In this document: one piece after another, positions 1 to 8,503 of the stretch | How positions within the stretch are numbered: position 1 is the first letter of the stretch | Layout: each line of letters begins with the position of its first letter | Assembly: GCF_014202765.1 (NCBI RefSeq) | Contig: NZ_JACHHN010000001.1 | Coordinates: 62,001 to 126,000, forward strand | DNA from: Silvimonas terrae | Lineage (GTDB): Bacteria > Pseudomonadota > Gammaproteobacteria > Burkholderiales > Chitinibacteraceae | Direction of reading: 5' to 3' | Length of the DNA stretch: 64,000 bases | Translations under genes and position numbers: made by a program | Notes under the pieces: model-generated | Databases searched by the model: none | The model's input: only the letters and a program-made list of their open reading frames with translations | Told to the model about the DNA's origin: nothing

Positions 1-301
1 TGATGACGTGCTGGTGTTTGAACTGCGCGAAAGCATGCGCAACGGCGGTGGTCCCGCCTGCCTGCGTCTGCGGGTGGTATTGAACGAGGCCGAACAGGCA
101 GCGGTGAACCCGCAGGTCTGGATCAACGACCAGAGTTTTACCTTGCTGGACGACTGGATCGGTCGCCACTATCGGGACCGTCTGGTGGATAGCGATCTGG
201 CAGACCCCAAACTGCTGGATGAATGCCGCACTGCGCTGGATGAACTGACACGCATCCTGAATCTGGGATCGGTGTATGACTTTCAGCAAGCAGGAGCGTA
301 A
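1..301 (+). CDS. astB: N-succinylarginine dihydrolase, C-terminal end (partial)
   Basis: The gene runs in from the left edge; the first full codon starts at base 2. AstB hydrolyses N2-succinylarginine to succinylornithine, CO2 and ammonia in the arginine succinyltransferase catabolic pathway. The visible 99 residues carry the family's conserved C-terminal block ([19 protein letters not shown]) and the usual ending [22 protein letters not shown]. The stop lies 2 nt before the GTG of astE, so the two genes are in one operon. The start and most of the protein are outside the window. Confidence 0.93.
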   Translation, partial: DDVLVFELRESMRNGGGPACLRLRVVLNEAEQAAVNPQVWINDQSFTLLDDWIGRHYRDRLVDSDLADPKLLDECRTALDELTRILNLGSVYDFQQAGA

Positions 302-303
302 CC

Positions 304-1275
304 GTGCTTGATGACTTCCTGCATTTCACCCTGCGGAACGAAACCCCGGAACAAGCCGCCGGCGCAGCGCCTTCTGGCGTACGTTGGCGCTGGCTGGGGC
401 AGGGCATGCTGGAACTGACGCCGCCGCATCAGGTGGACGCCCATATGGTGTTGTCTGCCGGCGTGCACGGCGATGAAACCGCACCCATTGAAATCCTGCG
501 TGATCTGGTCACCGACATCGCCAACGGCACCTTGCCCCTGGCCGTGCGGGTGCTGGTGCTGTTTGGTAATGCACCCGCCATGAGCGCGGGTAAACGTTAT
601 CTGGACGACGATCTGAATCGTTTGTTCAGTGGTGCCCACCGCGAACTGCCACAAAGCGCCGAATCCCCGCGTGCTGCGGCGCTGGAGCACGCCGTTGCCG
701 CTTTCTTTGATGAGGCCGCTGGCGCGCGCTGGCATCTGGATTTGCACACCGCCATTCGCCCCTCGGTATTCGAGCGCTTTGCGCTGCTGCCGCATCGGGA
801 TGCTGCCTATGGTGAGGCGGTCTTTGAATGGTTGGCGGCGCTGGATATCTCCGCCGTGCTCAACCATCGCGAGCGCTCCAATACCTTTACTTATTTCAGC
901 AGCAGCCAGCACAACGCACTGGCAGCGACGCTGGAGCTGGGCAAAGTGATGCCCTTTGGCATGAATGATCTGACCCGCTTTACCAAAGTGGCAGATGGCT
1001 TGCGGCTGATGCTGGCAGCCAGCCCATTGCCCGCCACAGGTGCAAAGCCACGGATTTTTGATGTGGTGGGGCAACTGGACAAGCACAGCGAACGGTTTGT
1101 GTTGGTTGTCGGGTCGCAAATGGCCAACTTTACCGCTTACCCCAAGGGCACTTTGATTGCCTCGGACGGGGATTATCAGTATGCGGTGACCCATGAAGAA
1201 GAGCGGATTGTGTTTCCGAATCCGAAGGTGAAGGTGGGGTTGCGGGCGGGGTTGATGGTGGTGGAGCGGGGGTAA
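304..1275 (+). CDS. astE: Succinylglutamate desuccinylase
   Basis: AstE is a zinc-dependent M14-like enzyme that releases succinate from N-succinylglutamate, giving glutamate in the last step of the ast pathway. The 323-aa length is normal for the family. Zinc ligands are visible as H55 and E58 in GVHGDE and H148 in HLDLHTA; E211 in ATLELGK is the likely catalytic glutamate. The GTG start at 304 is chosen because AGGAG lies 7 nt upstream, and it follows the astB stop by 2 nt, so translation is probably coupled. The other ast genes would lie to the left of the window. Confidence 0.95.
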   Translation: MLDDFLHFTLRNETPEQAAGAAPSGVRWRWLGQGMLELTPPHQVDAHMVLSAGVHGDETAPIEILRDLVTDIANGTLPLAVRVLVLFGNAPAMSAGKRYLDDDLNRLFSGAHRELPQSAESPRAAALEHAVAAFFDEAAGARWHLDLHTAIRPSVFERFALLPHRDAAYGEAVFEWLAALDISAVLNHRERSNTFTYFSSSQHNALAATLELGKVMPFGMNDLTRFTKVADGLRLMLAASPLPATGAKPRIFDVVGQLDKHSERFVLVVGSQMANFTAYPKGTLIASDGDYQYAVTHEEERIVFPNPKVKVGLRAGLMVVERG

Positions 1276-1335
1276 CAACACCGGGCCATCCCGCGTTCGT
1301 CGTGGATTTTACGGTGGGGCTGTTGTTTTTTTGCT
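1276..1335 (+). terminator. Possible intrinsic terminator after astE
   Basis: ACAACA just after the astE stop can pair with TGTTGT at about 1320-1326, which runs straight into seven or more T residues; CCG/CGG inside can extend the stem with a bulge. The loop is large and the stem imperfect, so this is a moderate call. It would end the ast operon. Confidence 0.35.
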
Positions 1336-1361
1336 GGATTAGTAACTCATAATATTTATGG

Positions 1362-1389
1362 TTTGACTGTCATTTAGCTGACATATAGT
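1362..1389 (+). promoter_or_regulatory. Candidate sigma-70 promoter
   Basis: TTTGAC (1362-1367) and TATAGT (1384-1389) are separated by 16 nt. It lies in an AT-rich stretch unlike its surroundings and points into the DUF4124 gene. Transcription would start near 1396, leaving about 100 nt before the ATG at 1498. Confidence 0.4.
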
Positions 1390-1497
1390 GTTGCTCGCAA
1401 TTTTTTGCGACAACATCTGACTGGTGCGAAATTGGCAGAGCGTTTTGAACGTACTAACGGACGGGGATGGGTTCACACTGGCTGGCGCAATCGCGGC

Positions 1498-3066
1498 ATG
1501 CTTGTCATCGCCTTGCTGGCATTCTGCACAAGCCCGGTTTTTGCGGCTCAGGTCTATCAATGTACCAGGGCCGGCAATGTGGTTTTCCAGGATCATCCTT
1601 GCGACGATGGCAGCACATCGCAGCTACATGAGTACTCTTCGCCGTCACCGGCGCAACCATCCGCGGCACAACAACGCTGGCGCGGGATGACACCCATCCC
1701 CCGGCCGGTGATTACACCGCCACCGACACTTGCATCGGTGCTTGCCCATCAACGCGCGAACCTGCGCCCGACCGCACCCAACCCATCGGACATCATTTCC
1801 AATCCGGCACCCGTTGCTGTTACCGGGGATACTCTGGTTGTATCTCATGCCCAGCCTCCGTCCGGGTTACCTCAGCCGCCCATTGCACCTGAGCAGGTCA
1901 AGGGTGCAAAAATCGTAATGGTGTCCGGTTATGACTCTGAGCGGCCCGATCCAGCGTGTACCAGCGGTTGTGCTTTACCCAAGCCTGGCACTGCGGCTGC
2001 GCAAAACATCACTTCACAGAAGCCAGTCGAAGTAACGTTATCCTTCCCAGGGCAAAAAGTGTTGCTGCTGATTAACAGCCATACGCTTGTCCCCTGGAGC
2101 ATTAAACTGGTGGGGAATACGCAGCTGGTCGGGATATTGCAGGGTTATCGCGCGTTGAATGACAAACCCTCACCTGTGTCGGCACCGGTCAAGCCTGTGC
2201 CGATGTCCATGGCCTATACCTCTGAGGTGGGCAATGCCGGGTTTGTCAGCACCTTGCAGATGCTTTCCTGGTGGTATGGCGTACAGAAAATGGATGCTTT
2301 TTATGGCAGTTATCGCTTACCTGCCAGCGTGGTCATTGATCATGTGAGCGATGATCCCGCACTGGCCTTGGGGCTACGGGTTTCCAGACTGGCCGGAGTT
2401 GATGCCGGCAAGCTGGCGTTCAAGTTGCCATTAGAGCGTGGCGGCTACCAGAGCTGGACTGCGGCAGGGCCGGCGAATGGGCAAGCTTCAGGCTACACGC
2501 TCAATGATCTGACGGTAGATAACGCTGAAGTGGGTGTCAGCTATGTCATGGAACGCTATCACCCGGAATACGTGATTGCCGTTGATAAAAAGACCGGCCA
2601 GAAAAAGCAGTTTGCAGCCACGGCAACGCTGCCCAACTTTGCATTCCCGTCTGCCATGGCGCTGGATACCCGCCATCACATTCTCTCGCTTGTCACTACG
2701 CGTGGGTTTATCTATCGCTACGACCTGAAACACGAGCGCTGGATTGACTCTCAATTGATGAAAAACGTTGGTATCGTCAGCTTCGCCTATGACGAGGCAC
2801 ATGACCGTTACGTGGCGCTTAACCGCTATGGGATGCTGCTGTTTATCTCCAGTGAAGGGAAAGTTCTGGTCAGCATGCCGCTGCTCAAACAGCTGCCAGG
2901 CTCCGGCCTTTTATACGGGGATGATGATGGACGCATGCAAGCACCCATGATCATTCCAAGGGAAAACGGCGCTGTGCTGGTGGGCTATGCGGGCGATACG
3001 GTCAAACTGGTCTGGTATCTGGATTACGTCCAGAACCAGACCCGGCTCACTTACAGCAGTTATTGA
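1498..3066 (+). CDS. Secreted protein with N-terminal DUF4124 domain
   Basis: The product begins with a short hydrophobic export signal (MLVIALLAFCTSPVFAA) followed by a DUF4124-type module (QVYQCTRAGNVVFQDHPC) with its cysteine pair, a domain common in exported proteobacterial proteins of unknown role. A Pro-rich linker follows (about residues 40-130), then a long C-terminal part with strand-rich segments such as SAMALDTRHHILSLVTTRG, which might be a beta-propeller-like fold (inference). Start choice is uncertain: the frame is open back to a TTG at 1405, and that longer form would add basic residues before the hydrophobic segment. No clear ribosome site is seen for either. Function unknown; it stands alone between the ast genes and an SRPBCC gene. 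Confidence 0.8.
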   Translation: MLVIALLAFCTSPVFAAQVYQCTRAGNVVFQDHPCDDGSTSQLHEYSSPSPAQPSAAQQRWRGMTPIPRPVITPPPTLASVLAHQRANLRPTAPNPSDIISNPAPVAVTGDTLVVSHAQPPSGLPQPPIAPEQVKGAKIVMVSGYDSERPDPACTSGCALPKPGTAAAQNITSQKPVEVTLSFPGQKVLLLINSHTLVPWSIKLVGNTQLVGILQGYRALNDKPSPVSAPVKPVPMSMAYTSEVGNAGFVSTLQMLSWWYGVQKMDAFYGSYRLPASVVIDHVSDDPALALGLRVSRLAGVDAGKLAFKLPLERGGYQSWTAAGPANGQASGYTLNDLTVDNAEVGVSYVMERYHPEYVIAVDKKTGQKKQFAATATLPNFAFPSAMALDTRHHILSLVTTRGFIYRYDLKHERWIDSQLMKNVGIVSFAYDEAHDRYVALNRYGMLLFISSEGKVLVSMPLLKQLPGSGLLYGDDDGRMQAPMIIPRENGAVLVGYAGDTVKLVWYLDYVQNQTRLTYSSY

Positions 3067-3157
3067 ACCAGTCGTTGGGCCTGTTCGACAGGGAAACCGT
3101 CAGCATACGGATTAGCCACTATGATGAGGGCTGTTACTCTCAGCCAAAGGCCCCATC

Positions 3158-3565
3158 ATGTGGACCCACGAAGAATCCATTACCACCACCGCCAGCCCGG
3201 CGCGGGTGTGGCAGTTGTTCACCGATGTTCACGGCTGGAAGAACTGGAACGCAGGGATTGATTACATCCAGCTCAACGGCCCGTTTGCCGTTGGCACCAC
3301 GTTTTCCATGCAACCGCCGGGGCAGGAGGGGTTTGTCAGCACGCTGACCCAGGTGACCGCGTTGTCGGGTTTTACGGATGAAACCGTGATTGATGGCACC
3401 AAGGTCATCGTCGATCACCGCATCACGCCCTTGTCCGACAACCTCACCCGCATTACCTACAGCACCACCATCACCGGCCCGCAGGCCGATGAATTCGGGC
3501 CGATGGTGACCGGGGACTTTGCCGAAGTGCTGGCGGCGTTGAAAAACCTGGCGGAGCGGGGGTGA
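3158..3565 (+). CDS. SRPBCC (START/polyketide-cyclase-like) family protein
   Basis: A 135-aa single-domain protein with the START-like pattern: an N-terminal strand with SITTTASPARVWQLFTDVHGWKNWN, central strands, and a long C-terminal helix (TGDFAEVLAALKNLAERG). Members bind hydrophobic ligands in a helix-grip cavity; substrate unknown here. AAAGG lies 8 nt before the ATG. The stop is followed after 4 nt by the ATG of a small membrane protein, so the two are probably co-transcribed. Confidence 0.85.
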   Translation: MWTHEESITTTASPARVWQLFTDVHGWKNWNAGIDYIQLNGPFAVGTTFSMQPPGQEGFVSTLTQVTALSGFTDETVIDGTKVIVDHRITPLSDNLTRITYSTTITGPQADEFGPMVTGDFAEVLAALKNLAERG

Positions 3566-3569
3566 GGGT

Positions 3570-3821
3570 ATGCATACCACGCTGGTGATCGCTGCCGGCC
3601 TGGTGTTGCTAGGCCTGGCACTACTGGCCGGCCACTGGCTCGGCGCGACGGTGCCGCTGGTTTGCCAGGTATTCATTGGCATCTGGCTCGTGGCCTCGCT
3701 CATCAATATGTGGTTTGGCGTCCACCGCGCCGGCTACTCCGCACTGGAAGAACTGCCCATCCTGCTGCTAGTCTTCGGCGCCCCTGCGATTCTTGCGGTG
3801 TGGGTTTGGTCCAAGGCCTGA
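3570..3821 (+). CDS. Small three-helix membrane protein
   Basis: 83 residues with three hydrophobic segments (about 4-24, 28-48 and 62-81) and a short central loop (FGVHRAGYSALEELP). It begins 4 nt after the SRPBCC gene, so it is likely in the same transcript. I do not recognise the family. Codon use matches neighbouring genes and the ATG has a GGGTGAGGG stretch just upstream. Confidence 0.75.
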   Translation: MHTTLVIAAGLVLLGLALLAGHWLGATVPLVCQVFIGIWLVASLINMWFGVHRAGYSALEELPILLLVFGAPAILAVWVWSKA

Positions 3822-4263
3822 GGGGCCAGCGTGCCACAACTACGTAAAATGAACCAGGTCCACCACCCCGGATTCCCGCCTTCGCGGGAATGACGAGTCA
3901 GCGGCGAGGCCAGTAGCCCATATACGCAACCATCACCATGGTGGATTGTCGCTCCCGCTCCGAATCCACCTCCGTTCCCCGCAACAATACATAACCAGGC
4001 CAGTCACCCCGAATTCCCGCCTGCGGCTCCATCCGGGCTACGAAGTGGCCCGCAGGGCCCAATGTCCCACCCACCAACCCCAATTTCCCCTTCCACACCA
4101 GTTCCTTAAGCCCCGCACGGCCCCCCCAAATTAAACTTCCGCACATTCAGTCGACCCCCATGCAGTTTGCATAATCCGGGTCGCTGACAGGCACCTCACA
4201 CGTGTCGGGTCAGTCGCCAGCCATGCTGGCGTTTGACCCACTCTTGTTGCTGCAGGTGCCGCG
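3822..4263. repeat. Gene-free stretch built of dispersed repeats
   Basis: No gene seen. It holds pieces of three repeat types found elsewhere in the window: a CCCGCcttcGCGGG palindrome (about 3877-3892), a GTGGATTGTCGCTC...CGAATCCACC unit (about 3940-3970), and a CCATCCGGGCTACGA unit near 4030. Confidence 0.6.
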
Positions 4264-5544
4264 ATGTCCTTTCCCCCTTTGTCCAGAATCTGGACCTTTG
4301 TTCTCGTGTTTGGCGCGCTGGTGTTGTTCAGCATGCTGGTGCGCGATCCCGTCACGCACTCCACCCTGATCTGGCCCGCCGGCGGTGTATTGCTGGGTAC
4401 GCTCATGCTGGCGCCGCGCCGCGAATGGCTGGTGTATTGCGTGGTCGCTGGCTGGTTGCATTTTGGTGCAGGGCTGTTCATTCACCGGCCCGTGGCCGTG
4501 TCGGCGCTGTATGTGCTGTTTAACCTCGGCACCATGTTGTCGATTGCGGCGCTGTGGCGCTGGCGCAAGCCGGGCCGGACCATGCTGACCGAGCCCGTTG
4601 CCCTGTGCTGGTTTGTCGGGCTGGTGCTGGCGGGCAGCCTGCTGGGGGCGCTGGCCGGCTCGGAAGGCCTCAAGGTGCTGGGTTTTGCACCGCTGAAGGC
4701 GGGCGTCGATGTGCTGGCGATTTCAACCGCCGTCGGTGCGTTGGTGGGGGCGCCGCTGGTGCTGGCCTGGGCCGGTTTTGGCGCACGGCGCTCGGCCGGG
4801 CGGCAGAGCGCGACCGGCGCGGTGTGGTTTGCCCTGTTGCTGGTGAGTGCGGCTGTTGCGTTCGACAACGGCACCATTGAAGCCCTGTTTGGCGCGGGCA
4901 CGTTTGAGCTCTCTTACCTGCCGCTGGTGTTCATGGTGCTGGTGGCGCTGTCCTGGCAGCAACGGGGCATGGCGGCGGCGTTGCTGGCGCTCTCTGTCAT
5001 TGCCTGTGTCAACACGGCGCAGGGCGACGGCCCGTTTGCCCACGCTGGCAATCTGCTGGGCGATCCGCTCTTGCAAGTCCAGGTCTATCTGGCGGTGGCG
5101 GCATTGCTGGGCTTGTTGATGTCGGCGATCAACGCCGCCCGTGAAGCGGCCCTGGCGGATGCGCTGGCCTGGAAAGTGCGGGCCGACGGCATGTTGCTGG
5201 GCACCCAGCAGCTGATGTACGAGGTCGATCCGGCCACCGGCAACATCATCTGGGCCGGCCCCATGCCCGCCTTGATGGGCCTGACCGCGCCGCAACTGCC
5301 GCATCTGGATGACTTTTTTGCCCGCATCCATCCGCAAGACCGCAGCCGCGTGACGGATTACGCTGCCTTGCGGGAAGCCGGCGGGGTGGCGGCCTTTACC
5401 CAGACCTTCCGTTTCAAAACCGGCAACGGGCAGTGGGTCACGCTGGAAGACACCGGCGCACCCGTTGTGGATTTTGACGACAGCATATACCGCGTCAGCG
5501 GGCTGCTGCGCCTTGCCGCCACCGCCAACCAGGGGGTGTACTGA
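4264..5544 (+). CDS. MASE1-PAS membrane sensor protein without an output domain
   Basis: Residues 1 to about 285 form a polytopic MASE1-type sensor with roughly eight membrane segments and the typical early motif TLIWPAGGVLLGTLMLAPRREW. A PAS_3-like domain follows (about 305-420: YEVDPATGNIIWAG, FFARIHPQDRSRV, FRFKTGNGQWVTLED). MASE1 proteins normally end in a kinase, GGDEF or EAL domain; this one stops right after the PAS fold at 426 aa, so it has no visible enzyme output. It may signal through a partner or be a truncated regulator. The stop and the next ATG (5546) are 1 nt apart, implying coupling with the hydrolase. Confidence 0.85.
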   Translation: MSFPPLSRIWTFVLVFGALVLFSMLVRDPVTHSTLIWPAGGVLLGTLMLAPRREWLVYCVVAGWLHFGAGLFIHRPVAVSALYVLFNLGTMLSIAALWRWRKPGRTMLTEPVALCWFVGLVLAGSLLGALAGSEGLKVLGFAPLKAGVDVLAISTAVGALVGAPLVLAWAGFGARRSAGRQSATGAVWFALLLVSAAVAFDNGTIEALFGAGTFELSYLPLVFMVLVALSWQQRGMAAALLALSVIACVNTAQGDGPFAHAGNLLGDPLLQVQVYLAVAALLGLLMSAINAAREAALADALAWKVRADGMLLGTQQLMYEVDPATGNIIWAGPMPALMGLTAPQLPHLDDFFARIHPQDRSRVTDYAALREAGGVAAFTQTFRFKTGNGQWVTLEDTGAPVVDFDDSIYRVSGLLRLAATANQGVY

Positions 5545-5545
5545 G

Positions 5546-6412
5546 ATGAGCCAGCAACGCATTGGCGTGCTGCTGGTTCATGGTCTGGGTGGCACGCAAT
5601 ATGACTTGGGGTCCCTGCATAAAACGCTGCAAAAAGCAGGGGTGGATACCCATGGCATCACCTTGCCAGGGCACGGCGGGCAACCGCAAGACCTGATTGG
5701 CGTGATGATGGAGGATTGGCTGGAAACCGTAGAAAAACAGTACCTTGCGCTTGCACCACAGTATGACGTGCTGCACATCATGGGCATGTGTCTGGGTTCG
5801 CTGATTGCGGTAGAAGTGGCCAAACGGGTGCGACATGCCAAGGGGCGGCTGATTGCGCTGGCACCGCCGGTCTTTCTGGATGGCTGGGCAACGCCGTGGT
5901 ATCGGGGGGTGCGTCACCTGCTGTACCGCCTTCCAGGTGTGGCGCAGCGCATGAAAGTGGCGGAAGAAGAACCATTTGGCATCAAAAGTGATCTGGTGCG
6001 CGCCATCGTTAAAGCCAGGTTTGCACGCGGTGACGATTTTCATTACCCGTGGGTGCCGCTGTCTTGCGTGGAACAGGTGGACCGCCTGCGCGCGCAAGTG
6101 CGGCAGGATCTGGATCGCATCCAGTGCCCGACACTGATTGTCCACGCCGCTGAGGACGAACTGACCAGCCCGCGCTCGGCCCGTTTTCTGGCGGAGCGTA
6201 TTGGTCACGACCGCACGCGGGTGGTGATTGTGGAGGATAGCTATCACATGATTTGCGTCGACAATGACCGGGATCAAGTTGCGGTCGAAGTCTTGCGTCA
6301 CCTGCAACTGGATACAGGCGTGGTCAAGGTGCGTGAGCGTAAACCCGGCACGCGGGCGGCGGGGCGGTTGCGCCAGGCCAACGGCCGAACAGCAGAAAAC
6401 GCGCTCGTGTGA
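5546..6412 (+). CDS. Alpha/beta hydrolase with Cys in the nucleophile elbow
   Basis: A 288-aa alpha/beta-hydrolase fold protein: oxyanion region LLVHGLGGT (9-17), nucleophile elbow IMGMCLGS (C82), acid residue D204 in HAAEDELTSP, and histidine H234 in SYHMICVD. The elbow is G-x-C-x-G rather than the usual G-x-S-x-G; Cys at this place is known in PhaC-type synthases, but the size matches esterase or aminopeptidase-like members. The ATG at 5546 is chosen because it follows the MASE1 gene stop by 1 nt. Substrate unknown; the tail (residues 262-288) is basic and probably disordered. Confidence 0.85.
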   Translation: MSQQRIGVLLVHGLGGTQYDLGSLHKTLQKAGVDTHGITLPGHGGQPQDLIGVMMEDWLETVEKQYLALAPQYDVLHIMGMCLGSLIAVEVAKRVRHAKGRLIALAPPVFLDGWATPWYRGVRHLLYRLPGVAQRMKVAEEEPFGIKSDLVRAIVKARFARGDDFHYPWVPLSCVEQVDRLRAQVRQDLDRIQCPTLIVHAAEDELTSPRSARFLAERIGHDRTRVVIVEDSYHMICVDNDRDQVAVEVLRHLQLDTGVVKVRERKPGTRAAGRLRQANGRTAENALV

Positions 6413-6502
6413 ATTTTTACACGAGGCTTGCGCAATACGCCGCAGCCCCCGGTATGCCTAACGCATAGGCCGACTCCCACAATGTCTTGGGAATGTCATC
6501 GT

Positions 6503-6532
6503 TTGCATCTGCAAGTAACCAGATGTTATAAA
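6503..6532 (+). promoter_or_regulatory. Candidate promoter for the osmoprotectant ABC operon
   Basis: TTGCAT (6503-6508) and TATAAA (6527-6532) are spaced by 18 nt. Transcription from here would give a leader of about 300 nt before the first permease gene. Confidence 0.45.
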
Positions 6533-6549
6533 CAAGGCCCTTGTCACAC

Positions 6550-6569
6550 GGGGCTTACCCGCAAGCCCC
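6550..6569 (+). promoter_or_regulatory. Perfect hairpin in the ABC operon leader
   Basis: GGGGCTT (6550-6556) and AAGCCCC (6563-6569) pair perfectly around a 6-nt loop. A second hairpin, CGCACT/AGTGCG with a TGAG tetraloop (6602-6617), is followed by TTTCTT. Both lie between the candidate promoter and the first gene, so they could affect leader transcription or translation. Confidence 0.4.
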
Positions 6570-6841
6570 TGCGGCTGGTGTCATCACCACCGCACCCATA
6601 GCGCACTTGAGAGTGCGTTTCTTGCCCGGAAATCAACACCAACACCGGGTTCTAACCAGACAGCTCCGGTTGTCGCGATCGTTCGCCGCGGTGGGTAAAA
6701 CCCTGCTGATTGTGATGTGTGCGTTTGCCATACCCACGTATGGCCGCACGCATTGTCGGCACCGGCTTTGCCGGGGTTTCCCAGCGGCTTGTGCGCATGG
6801 TGGGGACGCTTTTTGTCCCGCTGGCGCAAGAGGAGACGCAG

Positions 6842-7558
6842 ATGCAAAAAAATGCGTGGTTCAAACGCATGACCCTGGGTCTGGTAGCTGGCTTTGCTGT
6901 ACTGGCCGCACTGGTCTGGGTGATTGGTCCGGACCAGATTGCCCCCTACCACGAAGACCTGGTTTACCTGGGGCAGCGCCATCTTTATCTGGTTGGCGTA
7001 TCCATGGCGCTGGCCTTGCTGGTTGGCGTGCCCAGTGGCGTGCTGTTAAGCCGCCCGTTTGCCCGACGCTGGGCCGAATCGGGCATGCAGTTGTTCAACA
7101 TCGGCAATACCTTGCCCCCCATGGCCGTGCTGGCGCTGGCGATGGTGGTGGTGGGGATTGGCGACAAGCCGGCCATTGTGGCGCTGTTTCTGGCCTCGTT
7201 GTTGCCGATTGTGCGCAACACCTACGCCGGCCTGGTTGGCTTGCAGCCGGCCTTGCTGGAGGCCGCCAATGCGCTGGGCATGACCCCGCGGCAAAAGCTG
7301 TTCCGGGTGGAGTTGCCCAATGCGCTGCCGGTGATGCTCTCGGGTATTCGTATTGCATTGGCGATCAACGTCGGCACGGCGCCGCTGGCTTTTTTGATTG
7401 GCGCCAGCAGCTACGGCGAGTTGATCTTTCCGGGTATTTACCTGAACAACCAGATCGCCCTGGTGCTGGGTGCCCTCGCCACCGCACTGATTGCGCTGGT
7501 GCTTGATCTGACCCTTGCCGGTATTGGCAAGCTGGTCACACCGCGTGGCGTGGCATAA
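6842..7558 (+). CDS. Osmoprotectant (betaine/choline-type) ABC transporter permease
   Basis: A 238-aa inner-membrane permease of the OpuB/OpuC-OsmF class with about six helices. The inner-membrane permease loop that contacts the ATPase is visible as EAANALGMTPRQKLFRVELPNALPVMLSG (residues about 140-168). The ATG at 6842 is preferred over upstream in-frame starts because AGGAGA lies just upstream and the hydrophobic segment begins soon after. First of four genes (permease, binding protein, permease, ATPase) in one operon importing quaternary amines for osmotic protection; the exact substrate cannot be read from sequence. Confidence 0.92.
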   Translation: MQKNAWFKRMTLGLVAGFAVLAALVWVIGPDQIAPYHEDLVYLGQRHLYLVGVSMALALLVGVPSGVLLSRPFARRWAESGMQLFNIGNTLPPMAVLALAMVVVGIGDKPAIVALFLASLLPIVRNTYAGLVGLQPALLEAANALGMTPRQKLFRVELPNALPVMLSGIRIALAINVGTAPLAFLIGASSYGELIFPGIYLNNQIALVLGALATALIALVLDLTLAGIGKLVTPRGVA

Positions 7559-7576
7559 GCCCCGCAAGGAGAAAAC

Positions 7577-8494
7577 ATGAAAGTTTCTATCAAGGCGCTG
7601 TACCGCCGCGCGCTGGCTGCATTATTGCTGCTCTGTGCCGTGCCGGCGCTGGCCGCCGGTACGATCAACCTGGGCAGCAAGAACTTTACCGAACAGCACG
7701 TGCTGGCCGAACTGACCGCGCAGTACCTGACGGCCAAAGGCTATACGGTGAACCAGACGACTGACCTGGCGACGATCATTCAGCGCAATGCGCTGGAGAA
7801 CAAGCAGCTGGATATGGTTTGGGATTACACCGGCACCGCGCTGATCATCTACAACCACATCGACCAGCGCATGAGCGATGAAGAGGCATACCAGACCGTC
7901 AAGGACATTGACGCCAAAAAGGGTCTGGTCTGGCTGAAGCCCGCGCCGCTGAACAACACCTATGCGCTGGCCATGAAACGCAGCGTGGCTGAGGCGGAAG
8001 GCATCAAGACGGTGTCTGACCTCGTCGCCGCCATGAAGCGTGCGCAGGACGATCCCAAGACCAAACCCTGGCAACTGGGTTTTGATATGGAATTCGCCGG
8101 TCGCCCGGATGGCCTCAAGCCCATGCAAGCCATGTATCAGCTGGAACTGGCCCGTCCGCAAATCCGCCAGATGGACCCGGGCCTGGTCTACAACGCCATC
8201 CGCGACGGTTTTGTGCAGGCTGGTCTGGTGTACACCACGGATGGCCGGGTGAAGGGGTTTGACCTCCTGGTGCTGGAAGACGATCTGCATTACTTCCCCA
8301 GCTACGCCGCTACCCCGGTGATCCGTCAGGAAGTGCTGGATCAGAACCCGGGCCTGGCCGACGACATGAACACGCTGGCCGCACTGCTGGATAACGACAC
8401 CATCGCGACGCTCAATGCGCAGGTGGATATCGATCACCGCAACGTCAGCGACGTGGCCGCCACGTTCCTGCGTGACCACCAGCTCATTCCTTAA
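7577..8494 (+). CDS. Osmoprotectant ABC transporter substrate-binding protein
   Basis: 305 aa with a Sec signal peptide ([22 protein letters not shown]) followed by the OpuAC/OsmF-type domain opening [22 protein letters not shown]. Such periplasmic proteins bind glycine betaine, choline or carnitine. Aromatic residues that could form a cation-pi box are present (W in VWDYTG, Y in DYTG and LVYTTDG). The ribosome site AAGGAG precedes the ATG. It sits between the two permease genes, the usual yeh/osm arrangement. Confidence 0.93.
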   Translation: MKVSIKALYRRALAALLLLCAVPALAAGTINLGSKNFTEQHVLAELTAQYLTAKGYTVNQTTDLATIIQRNALENKQLDMVWDYTGTALIIYNHIDQRMSDEEAYQTVKDIDAKKGLVWLKPAPLNNTYALAMKRSVAEAEGIKTVSDLVAAMKRAQDDPKTKPWQLGFDMEFAGRPDGLKPMQAMYQLELARPQIRQMDPGLVYNAIRDGFVQAGLVYTTDGRVKGFDLLVLEDDLHYFPSYAATPVIRQEVLDQNPGLADDMNTLAALLDNDTIATLNAQVDIDHRNVSDVAATFLRDHQLIP

Positions 8495-8503
8495 GGAGGG
8501 CGC

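Larger units (their letters stand above)
6413..6841. other. Gene-free leader region of the osmoprotectant transporter
   Basis: No gene supported. It contains a promoter-like pair near 6503-6532, two hairpins (6550-6569 and 6602-6617), and a run of in-frame codons upstream of 6842 that I do not take as coding because the strong ribosome site is at 6832-6837. Confidence 0.5.

Noticed and set aside
3875-3895. Short CCCGC/GCGGG palindromes considered as a CRISPR-like array
   Set aside because: Units are scattered singly across intergenic gaps with no regular spacers and no cas genes.
6719-6841. In-frame N-terminal extension of the first osmoprotectant permease
   Set aside because: The added residues do not resemble permeases and the strong AGGAGA site serves the ATG at 6842.
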